Both the position numbers and the translations under genes were made by a program. From assembly GCA_004794785.1 (NCBI GenBank), contig SJOL01006401.1:366568-430567 (forward strand): a stretch of DNA of 64,000 nucleotides. The letters run 5' to 3'. This DNA comes from Opisthorchis felineus. Lineage: Eukaryota; Platyhelminthes; Trematoda; Opisthorchiida; Opisthorchiidae. Under the pieces are notes generated by a model, which saw nothing but the letters and a program-made list of their open reading frames with translations, was not told the origin of the DNA and did not search any database. This document shows positions 24,001 to 36,000 of this stretch, piece by piece (position 1 is the stretch's first letter; every line of letters starts with the position of its first letter).

Positions 24001-27000
24001 GTAGGTGCCGATGCTTCCACTTAATTTTCTTGGCAAATCGAGTCAGGATGAGAAAGTGAAAACAATGAAAATAAGGCATAAGACCAAAGAATAACTCGAC
24101 TAGTACTTGGGATATTGGTGAGCGTTTTACAGACCTATTCATGGTCAAGAACACCGAACCCTTTTTCGAGGAAAAAAATTACCTGTACGGGAGAACGGTT
24201 TTGGTCGGTCTCATGGGTGATTGTTCTAAATGGGAATCACTAGCGGATGAAACGAGTATTTCAATCGTCCTAAACCTGTGACTTAAGTTAGTTTTCACCA
24301 TACAGTTGTCATGCACTCGATCCAAGAATGTACCAAAATGAAACTTGTTCAATGGATCCTGCCTACACATGCCCCACCTGTCTTTTATCCGCAACATTGG
24401 AAAGACGGACAAGAACTTCTAATGAACGACACAGGCGGTCCATTTTGAAGGATGAAGTGCAAGCTTCAGAAATATTCACGACACTGAAACGGAACTAACT
24501 GTATAGTCAAAACGTGAATGGGTTTATCTGTTTAATAGCAGAAGGAAATAGACAAGGGTCAGACTTAGACATCGAGGACTAGATGTGATTTTTGCATGAA
24601 ATAAGTTTTCACGAGGATATTTACCAAGTATTCCACGTGCTCTGGAGTATGAACACTATAAATACCCAAGAATTTTGATTGCTCTTGGGGGTAGTGGGAA
24701 AAATTAGACAAGAACAACGTAAGCAGTTTTGACGGAAAGCCCTAGTAAATAGAAGCGACTGAAAATAATTCTAGACAAAATCACCTGTTTGCTGAGGCGG
24801 GGATGAAATCCAAATAATTTACGCACACTGATCGTCGAGGGTACCGCTAGGGTGTGGGAACGGATCTTTGTTGTATTAATAAAGTCTGATCTGCTTTTCA
24901 TCTAAAGATAGAAGTTTCCTGAAATTTCCACTCAGAATAAAAACAGATGCGTTGACGGACACACCTCGCCAACGTCTTCTTAGGTCATACAGTTACAAAG
25001 CCTACAAAAGCTAAGGCAATATGGAACGTGTTTATTTTACACTAGTCTGAGTAGAACTGCCCGGCCTCAACGGTTCAAACCAGGTCCACAAAAGAACAAT
25101 TAGTCTCAATGACGGCGATACCCCAATGTTGGTATGCTCCTTCGCATAGTTCTGCGCAGCAACCGTCACGAAGAGACTGGATCTTACCGTGGTGTGACGG
25201 GTTGCGTACCTCCGCGACCCATCCAGCTATACTCGGGGGCGTCCGCGCGACACTCGCAGTCTCACATACCAGGTTGGTCAACGGTTAGTTTGACGAACAC
25301 AGTCTCCTGGTCCTCCAGTTTTGGGGTTGGGACATGTATGGCGACTTGTTCTGTAAAAATCTCGATGCACTTGCATTTTTCGCCAGACAGCGCTGCCTTG
25401 CAGTCAGGCTTTTGAGTCACAGGATTTGGTCGAGGACCCTAATCTTCCTTGTCTAAGTCTTGGCGCACTGGCAGTATGCCACTCCACATAAAACCATGAA
25501 ATTTACAACTAACAATACTCTCATGCCACATCGGCCGTCGCGTGGTGTCACCACCAGGGTCGCCTTACTTGCTGTATACAGCAGGGCGGGTGAGCGAAAA
25601 CATGACGCCTCCCTTCTTACACTTTCACATTTTCCCTCTTCTACCCTACTCCACCCCATACACATCTCTCTCCTTGTAGGCTCAGCAGTTAGGACTGATG
25701 ACTCCGTTCGTCATGTATCAGTTCTGCAAGCAACATCTGCGCGTCATCCAGCGCCGGCATCTCGAAATCAATCTTTAAGCCTCGACGCCCCGTCTGTCTG
25801 TCTGCCTCCAATGTCCGCACTCTGAGGTAAGCAGGACAACAAGCTGCTTTTGCTCTCAAACTGGACTCGCCTGTCATTGATTTGTGGGATGTATCAGAAA
25901 CAGGAATTGAAGATGCAAACAAAGCGGTTGAGCTGACCGCCCCACCACTCTCCACTCGCTTCCGGCTGCGCACCCCTGACGATCCAGAGGCTGCTGCGGC
26001 AGGATGTGCAGGGGTTGGTATCGTCCTTAGTCACCGGCCGGAAGGATCCTCGCTTGACTGGATACCCCTTGATAGCCGCCGCTATGTGGTTAGCCAGCCA
26101 AAGTCTGTGAAGGAGTTTCACAGGGGAGAAGTTGACCGATGTCTGTTTGTCGTGTCTGATTACGCCCCAAATGACTAGCTCTAACACCATCAAAGACAAG
26201 TTTTATGACGCCCTGAATGCCCCGTTGTGGCGAGCTAGAAGCTCAGATCTTGCTGCTCCACCATCAGATGTGAATTCATACTGGGGCGAGATCGTCACAG
26301 TGGAACGGCGCTACCAGGCCCACTCAAGCACTGGATATCAGACCGAACAAAGACACTGCTTACATCGCAGCCGGTCCCGAATGTAACTTGACCCAACGAA
26401 TTATCAGACGTCAATCGAAAGTGAGCGAACGAGCCGACTGTAAACTCTAATAGACACAGAAGGCCGGGAATGCCGAAGATTATTTCAGTTGGTCCATGCG
26501 ACCGCTCCCCGGAAACCACGTGTGAGCGAAACCAACAAGGACCAGAGTAGAACAACCATCTTGAATAAAGAAGAACCCCTCGACTGTTGGGCCGAATACT
26601 TCGAACAACAGTTATCGTGGCCACCAGCTGCCACTCACCTGGAACCCACAGCTGAAGGGGAACCCCTTAAGGCCTCGAAGGTTTGGGACTGTATATGTTC
26701 TCTCAAGCGCCACCGAACTTCTGGTCCAGATGACCTCCAACCCGCATTGTTCAAAGATGGGGCTAAAGTCTTCAGCAACACTAGTTTGATTCGTTTGCCT
26801 GCATTTGGGAAAGGGAGACTGTACCAGACAACTGGGGAGGGTCGATGATAGTGCCCATTTTCCAGAAAGGGGGCCGTAGTGAGTGTGGTAACCACAGGGG
26901 AATGTAGTAAGCTAGCAATAATTCCTTCCCCGTCCATTTTTACTCTTTTCTTTACAATAAGGCTTTCAACCAAATCATTGTTGTACGGCAGGGAAGCATC

Positions 27001-30000
27001 AGCGTTGGACATTGACATTATGTTGTCGATGATGATGATGCTGTGCAGCAGAATACGTGGAGGACGCATGATCACCTCGGTAAGAGCTGAACACGGGAAC
27101 ACAATCCATTTTTTTGGCTTCTTGCGCAATGAGAACCTGTTCAATTGTGCAGAACCTAGCAGATACTGCGCTCAGCGTTGTGCCCGGCCAAAGTGTCCGC
27201 CAAACTGTCTGCAGGACGTAAGCCAGTCAGCTTAGGTCGGTGCAGCACCGCCATCGCTATCCATCACCATCACCGCATTTTTATCGTGGAGGCGCTTTGC
27301 TGGCGTACTACACCAACCGCGGTCCGCCTCATCCGGTGCTCTACACAAAATCAGACCACAACCCGCACCAATAATTTCAGACTGTCTCTTTTGTGAAATT
27401 AGATGTTTGTTGAAAGCCAATCATCCCAACTCTGATTCCGAAAAGAAATGGACGAATGAACTGATATTTCCAAACATTAAGATTATGTGGTCAACCGGAA
27501 AACAGCTTTCGTGTATTCCTGTCCCGATGTTCAGACGTACAATTAAGGGAAACGTTTCCCTTATCAGCTGGGTTTGGGAACAGAATACCATCCAATTTAC
27601 TTAACGGATACAGACTGAGTAATTTTTATGGACCAACGTTCAGCCATACAAAGCGGAGGAAGCAATGGAACTAAAAGTTCGGTGATTATCTAGAATCTAA
27701 AATGTGAAGTCGAGAAGAGCCACTGAGCTTTCATTCCTTCGACCACAAGATTATCAACTTGATATGCTATTCAAGTGTTAATTGACAGTATTTTCCGCGG
27801 ACCATTAGGAAAACTCGGGTAAAATGGCCAGTATCTATCGTCAAAACTGACAACACACTCCTACTAAGACGCTCGCTTGACTTCACCGGTCCACCGGACA
27901 AGAGATTCGGCCATCGTTCCCAAAAAATTATGGTTTACATCGTTTCTTTATAGTTCACTGTGGCGTTCCAGCAGACCTAGTTTCCTGAAACAATCACAAT
28001 TGTCTAAACTAACCATTCCAAATAGTAATGAAAAGGTCAGTACATGGGACCCGACTTTGCCTATTTATCTTACCTGATCACGGTCAACCTGTTCTGCATA
28101 GGTGACGCATGTATCCTTGTCGACAATGGAGGCACCGAACAATGTCTTGTGTAACTGCCACCTTGCTACAAGTTGCTCACAAACGGTGCAATTCTGGGTG
28201 GATTGGGGATATTGCAACGCCTCATGAGTGTGCTGGGACACTAACTTCAAATACTGAACCATCTGCCTGTTTAGACATTCATTAGATTTGCCGCACTCGA
28301 CAACCAACTCAGGGCTTCCGCAAATTTCGTCCATGTCAGTGGCCTCACACTTCGGTTCCGCGGCAGCCCCTGGATCGAGCGTGCGGAAGGTCTGTTGACA
28401 GTATAATTCTGCCTTACACTGAACTGCTGCGGCTCGGCTCGAACACCAGTACGCTGGACCACGAAGACAGGGAGTAGGACGGCGAACATTTGGGCACAAC
28501 TGAATCGCCTGAAAAGTTAAACAAGAGTTCTAAAGAGCAGTGTTCAACTATACGCACACTTTTGCAAGTAAAAGCATAACAGTAACTAGAGAAATTGCAC
28601 ACTCAAGATCGATGATCCAATTCAAGTTAAAAACCATAACGTGCCCCGTCAGTAGATTACTTCAGGTAGATTACGGAAACGAGCTGCTTGCGTTATACAT
28701 CAAAACATACTTAGACAACGCCATGCTCCAGGATTGTAATCATGTGAGGTAATCAACTATAAGAAGCACAATATCGAAGCAAATAACGGTCAGCCGGTGT
28801 AGTCGAAGAACATTGGTAGGTGTTCCGCCCACGTTAAGTGTAAATACAGACCTAATTCCGGAGAATTCATTGCTCAAGAGAGGCAACATGCCTCCTTCAT
28901 CAGTTGTGGCTCCCCTCTAGTCACTAAATTTGATTGCCGAAAAGAACACCAAGTAAGGGAAAGTAAAAGAAACTGGTTCTCCACAATCAGCAAACCACTT
29001 GAACATGCAACGATAAAAAACCATAATCACTTTATTTAATTGGTTAGGTACTTAATTACCTAATGAAATTAATAAATGAAATAGATAAAATTAAAAAGTC
29101 AACAGGACAACAGCATTGACGCTACCTGTAAGCTTACCTTACACACTTCTTCTGGTTTCACCTTTCTTGTCAAATAATCCATCACGACTGGCAAGTACCT
29201 ATCGACCAAACTCATGCACTGAATTTGTGGGGGAAAAACAGAGAAAAAATGCCATAAAGCACAAAGGGATTTATTTCTAACCAGACTCATTCTTGAGACT
29301 GCGCAAGACTCTGTGGGAATGACGAGGCGTTTATACAAAGTTTCTAACTCATCAGCACTTTAGAGGCAGAAACACAATAGATGAATATATGTAAGAAAAA
29401 AGAACGTAGTTTTCCTAGAGAAATGATTTCGCCCCACACAAATAATAAGACGTCTATCGGACTTCATCATTTCAAGCTCTGGGGAACAATGGTTGAAATT
29501 AGCGTAAGTCAGTATACCGCAAAATGTGCTTAGCACCATTCACGCCACCATACACTTCACAAGGTACAATTCACACATCGCCAACTATCTACTATCCAAC
29601 TGTTGACGAGGACATCCTTGGAAAAAGCTCTGGAAACTAAACAAACTCAGGAAACCCTGGAAAAAGACATAAAATTTCATTGAGCTCTTTGGTTCTTATA
29701 AGGCCGTTTACTCATGCTTTACTGCTGTGTAGTTCTAAGCAAACTACTTGTCTTATGGTTTTGACGCCACACACATTTCACCGATAACGGAACATGCTTT
29801 TGGTTCTGATTACCAAACAAGCAGTTGGAACTGAGGTGCGGGTAACAGTGTACTCGATAATGCTATTTATGGGCTCATGAACTGGAAATGCTCAAGTGAT
29901 TAATTTTCCGTGCAGCAGGTAGTGTAGGGTGTTGACAAAGGCGACACGCTGTCAATCCAGGTACTTTCACTTGACGAACCCTAACCTAACGCGTGATCGA

Positions 30001-33000
30001 CTGTACTCAGAGACTAGTCACACTCTACCGGTCTCATTACCAAGTATTCCCAAATTAAGATGAAATCGCACTCATCGAAAGGGTGCTCTTCTCAGTAGTA
30101 ATGATAGCAATGAACCGCACTTCAGTTGAGATGAGAACGGGAACATTCGCCATGGCTCAATACCGCCGGCCATAGAAATATATTAGCGCCTGTCTACTGA
30201 AAATGGTCAAAGAAGCCCATGGACAACGCCAGAATGGGCGGAGAGAACAAGGACAAGCATCTGTTCCAGAGATGTCCTCAAACCACTGTAAAATGCTCTG
30301 CTCATACGGGAGTACTAATGGATCCGGGAAGCTTCACCTGTTTCGCATAAAGACTAAAGCGAGTGACACAAAAATTGCACCGTCAAGAAACGATCACAGA
30401 AAAACTGAAATACTTGATGTCGCCTCATGTGCAGACACTAAATTAAGCACCAAATAAAGGACCTCGTGTGGAGGCACGAAAAAATATATCAAAGCTCGCT
30501 TTTTAAAGCTTGTTTGCAAAGAAAACGAAAATCGCCGGGGTTCAAGTTATATGCACTAACTAATTCAGTGGGACTCCAGTTGACCAGCGCCAGATGTTTC
30601 AACATCAGAGGGAAAAAATACATGGAGGAAACGTTCACCCACCTCTTCGGTGTAGGAGGAAGGAAGGACTTTGCATAAGCTCTTCAACAACTCTTTCACT
30701 TGGTCTTCAGTCTCATTCTGGACTAGCTGATGTTCTATCATGGTAACCAGCAGTTTGCACGTATCACAATAAGTGTCACCGATTGGTTGGACTGGAGGCA
30801 CCATCTGAGAAAAGGAAGAGAAACAAGTAACTGAAAAGGCTGATAAAGTGCCAACTCATGACTGAGGAGTCAGGACGAATTTCGGTTGCCTACTCAGGGA
30901 TAGAAGACCTCTAGGGACTGATCAAGAATTATTCATTGTGAAGGAAGTGAAAAACAATCGCATGGAAAATTCCCATGGTAAAATGAAATTTAAAGCACGA
31001 AAGGCATTCCAGTGAGAGGGGCAATGTTTGTCCAGTAATTTCTGTTGGGATGAGCACTGTATACACAAAGTGAATAGGATTTTGTAGGCAGTCGGATAAC
31101 GGCTTTATCCTACTCTTGGTTCATTAGGTGGCTGCAGTTCCCTGAATACCAACTACAATTTTTTTATTCCCGAGTGGTACGTGCGTGAGCTGATATTATC
31201 TTGCGACCTTGAAGTCATTCGACAGAACGTGTATCACATAATTCAGTAGTGAAGATATTTCATATATGAAGTATGTCCATTACCACAATATGTAACAAAC
31301 TGCAGAAAACTTATTACAAATTTCGCTCTACTTGGGGAAGCATCAGGTAAATGTAGTTTCTGACCTTCAAACCTAAACGGAGCTTCCTGTAGTGTGACGG
31401 TTTGTGTGCCTCCGTGATTCATTGAGCTACACTGGGTGGTGTCCGTGCGATACTGACAGGGTCTCCCATACCAGTTTGGTCAATGGTTAGAGGCCTGACC
31501 AACACAGTCTCCCGGCCCTCCAAGTTTGGGGTTGGAACATGTATGGTGACCTTTCCTGCAAAACCGCAGCCTTGCAGTCAGGCTTTTGAGTCAAAGGATT
31601 TGATCGAGGACCTTAATCTTCCTTGACTAAGTCTTGGCGCACTGGCAGTATGCCACTCCACATAAAACCATGAAATTTACAACTAACAATACTCTCATGC
31701 CACATCGGCCGTCGCGTGGTGTCACCACCAGGGTCGCCTTACTTGCTGTATACAGCAAAGCGGGTGAGCGAAAACATGCTGCTGCTGACGCCTCCCTTCT
31801 TACACTTTCACATTTTCCCTCTTCTACCCTACCCCACCCCATACATAACTCTCTCCTTGTAGGCCCAAAAGTTAGGACTGATGACTCCGTTCGTCATGTA
31901 TCAGTTCTGCAAGCAACCCGATTTGAATACTCTCTCCGTACGTCCCAGCACTAGGACTGACCGCTTTGTTCGCAGTGCATCACGCCCAGCTGCAGCTTCT
32001 GTGTCCGACTTCAGTAAAAACACTAAACATTTCGAATTCTGATTGCAAACTTCGAAAGCCGGTCTACTTCACCGCCCTTAATATTCGCACATTGAAGCAA
32101 GCAGGAAAACAAGCGGTCTTGCTCGTACGCTGGATTCCCTTTGCATTGATGAATGCCGTCTGTCCGAAACAAGGATACGGGACGCGAGCACTGTAATCGA
32201 GCTAACTGCCCCCTTACTCTGTTCCAGGTTCCGGCTGCGCACCTCTGGTGACGCAGACGACTCCGCAGCAGGATATGCTGGGGTGGGGATTTGTATTGAG
32301 TGACCGGGCTGAAGCGTCTCTGCTTGACTAAATACCCGTTGATAGTCACCTCTGAGTGGGTCTTTTGGCAACATATGTGGAAGAATCTCGAGAAAGTGAG
32401 TTCCATTGCACCCTGCTTATTGTCTGCTTACGCCTCAACGGACTGTAGCTCTGAATCCACCAAAGACAGTTCCTATGACGCTTTAGGTGCCCTTTTACAA
32501 AGATAAAAAGCTCAGACATCCTTGTGGTTGCTGGTGACGTGAACTCCCAGGTAGGTAGACTAAAGGCTCCTGAAGTCCAATTGGGTGGTCATCTTGGGTT
32601 AGATACGAAGCACGGAAAACGGAGAGCCTCTGCTTCAGAGGCGTACCGACCACAGACTGTCCTTTGCAGTAGCAATTCCCCGAACAGCGAAATCCGCTGA
32701 CAACGTGGTGCCCACCAACAAACAAGCCCCGAATACAAATAGATCATAACACCGTCAGTTACCAGTGGGGCGGGTCGATCATTGTTTGCCGCTCCTTCTG
32801 GAATACCAGCGTGAACTCCGACCATGAACCGGTGCGCTGCTGCTTTTCACTGACCCTTTCTGATCTACTCAAACCGCGCACACCTCGCTTAGCCATTGAG
32901 AAGCTAGTGGACCCAGAAATCAAACGAAACTACGAGAACCGGCTCCCCGAAAGCTTGCTGGATGGTCTGATGTTGGATACTAACGGCTACTGTGAACAGA

Positions 33001-36000
33001 TATCCGAAGTGCTACTCAAAACCGGAGCGGTAAAACACAGCCAACCCTATCCAAACATTGAATCTCTGGCAGGATGTCAGCTTTGCTGGAGGCCCGGCGA
33101 TAGATTCCTTCTGACCGCAATCACAGCTCAATCCAACGCGTCATCCGATGCCAGGTAAAACGGAATGCCGTACCGACCGAAAAGCTTGGTAGGCCTGAAT
33201 GGCCGAAGAAACGGAAATGCTAGGAAGGTCCGCAAGCTGTTCCACCTGATTCGTTCGACTGGTCCTCGGAAGCCTCGTGTCAGCAAAATTATCAGGGACC
33301 AGAATGGCAATTTGCATCCAGCAAAGGTGAACGCTTGAACTGTAGGGCACAGTAATTCGAACAATTTAGTTGGCCACCTGATACCTCCATCCCGGAATGC
33401 CGGCCTTCAACAGAAAGGTGGATTGTAAACATAGAACCCCCTTCAACCTTATAATTATGAGTATATGACCCTAATCAAGCGTCATCGTACTTCCGGCTCT
33501 GATGAACTGCTCTGTTCAAGGACGTTGGTGAAGTCCTGAGCCAGTGCCTCTCTAGCCTATTTGGATCTATCTGGGAGAAATAGACTGTCCCAGATGACTA
33601 GGGTGAGTAGATAATAGTACCCATTTTTGAAAAGGTTACTCGCAGTGAATGTACTAAAGAGTTGTTAGTATGTCTCCTGTTGTAACAAGGCTTCTGGTGT
33701 CTGATTCTTCGCCGCCTCACTGCGGTACACAAGACATTGACCAGTGAGCATCAAGCGGGATTTCGACCAGGTAGAGGCTGCGTCGCCATTTTCATACTCG
33801 GTCACGTGTTACAGCAACGCCACATGCACAGACGACCCATAACCTTAGTCTTCCTTGACTTCAAAGATGCGTTCGACTCTGTCATCGGTCAGTGCTGTTG
33901 ACTAACTTGCTCAACAGGATATGCCCCAGAAGTTTGTAAACATGATCCGGTGCCCATATTCACATACTTCTAGTTGTGAAAGTATGGTGAGCTCTCCAAA
34001 AGCTTCCCTATAAAAAGTGGTGTCCGACAAGGATGTTCACTCTCTCCATTACTGTTCAACTACGTAACTGATAAAATAATAAGGCGGACGCTGGAAAGCC
34101 TCCAAAACCCCGGTGTGTTCAAATCTTTGCTGGTGAGAATCACGTCGATCTGCAGACGTCTGCGCAGACGACGTCGGCCAAGCACAAGCTCTGTTGAATA
34201 AACTGACCACATCATACCATCTTTCGGGATGCTCCTTACACCTTCAAAATGCAAAGTCATGCTTCAGAACGTACAGTCTCTGAACATACCCCTTACAACT
34301 CAAGAAGAATCACTGGAGGTTGTGCAGAATTTTACACACCCCGGCAGTTGTATTAGCTATGACGGAGGTGTGTCTGATGAAGTCAGTCCAAGAACCTCAA
34401 AGACCAAAATCACGTTTGCTAATTTGCATCGTTCGTGGCATCAAAAAGCCATGTTACTGGATCTCAAGGGTCGCGCGTACCAGGCTACAAAAAAGGCTAC
34501 ATTGTTGTATGGTTGCGAGACGTGGTCCCTGTGGGCAGATGTGAGGCTCCTTCAAGTTTTTTACCACCGATACCTCAGAAGCGTTGATGATATCAGTTGG
34601 CGTCAACGAACTCGTGACGAGGTGATCAGAAAACGGGTATCTGGTTGTGTAGCAGGTACTTCAATCGCTGCATCAACTACCGTGGCTCGGTCATGTGCTA
34701 CGTTTGCCGAAACAGCGTCTTACGAGAACAGTATTGTTCCCCGTGCCTCCCTCAGAGTGCCTCCCTCAGTCGAATGACCTCCCTGAATTGATTAAATTAA
34801 TTAGTTGTTACCCTAATTGGAAGGTCCATTTTTTAAAGGAATAGTGGGAGTAGTAAACTCAAGGAAAAGTGGAGAACTTTGAGATCGGTGCTGATACAAG
34901 AAACAGAGAACGCACTTGAATATCTCCAACATCGCCTGTCACTCTCCATCGTCGGATTGTGAATGGCATGTGATGCTTGCACAGCCACGGAGCACACTAA
35001 ACTCCCATGATGCCCATGGTCTTCGACCAAAGAGATATATCAATCTTGACCAGCATTACTGACAGTCGAGCAAACACAAAACTCCCTGGTTAACATTTCC
35101 GCCCTTAAGGTCAGTCTGCTGTGATATACAGCAAATATCCCGCCATGTATTCAATAAATACGGCTCTCGAACGCCAACTTCTGTTCGCTCATTGCGAATC
35201 ACGTCACTAACACAAGGACAGTTTTCGAATGAACGAGAGTTGTCCATCATCCCCAACCATCTACTTAAAAGCCAGGATGCTCAATATGGTGCACACAGTG
35301 CACCTATTAGAACTGTAGGATTGTCGCTAAGACGGTCATTGTCGGTTACCAATGACAGCGTTCCATATGCGCCTAATATATGGAGGTGGGGAAGTCACGA
35401 GAATTACAGTTCGATGACCCGAATGTAAAATTGAAAAAAAAGCTGTGCAACAACGATGCGTTGTATTGTAAGTTTTCAGGAGAAAAGACGAGGACCGATC
35501 TGGTGAAAACGCAGCGATCTGGCAATGAACAGCTGGATCGAAGGGTCTGAAGATCACCATTCGAAATTGAGGACGAAACGAGGTGCATTGTTTTGCTTTA
35601 CGACTATCGACAAGAAAATTATGGGAAGGAGCCCTATCAAACATCTGGAAATACTTGTCAGGGTAAAGCAACGCTATGCCTACCACGAAGAGATGATTTC
35701 GGGCAAAATATCTGCGTGACCAAACCGGATATCCCATCTCCCATAAGTATCGAATTTGGGAAGAACGAACATGGAAAACAGTATCGGACTGGCGACAGGA
35801 AAGGTGCGGCGCTCAAACAACGTAACGATACAGATAACTATAGGGGGTTAAAAGTGCTACGGATGATGAAACTTGAAAGTGAGCATGAAGGAACCTATGA
35901 GCTCTGACGCTAGAACGAAACGAAAGAATAAACCCTAGTATAAATTCTGTGTTAAGGTTGAATGGCGTTCGCTCAAGCCTTCGAATATATCAACTTGCCG

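Larger units (their letters stand above)
20139..28073 (-). other. Intron 12 of the saposin gene
   Basis: 7,935 bp. It holds a tRNA-like SINE head (22.1 kb) and an internally deleted RTE copy (25.2-27.05 kb, antisense to the gene). The rest shows no recognised feature. Confidence 0.6.

Noticed and set aside
25453..25665. Minus-strand frame conserved between RTE copies C and D (also 31627-31842)
   Set aside because: Conservation follows from the near-identity of the two element leaders; there is no coding signature.
29328..29366. Minus-strand CTGATGAG...GAAAC resembling a hammerhead core
   Set aside because: Only three bases separate the two motifs, so stem II cannot form.
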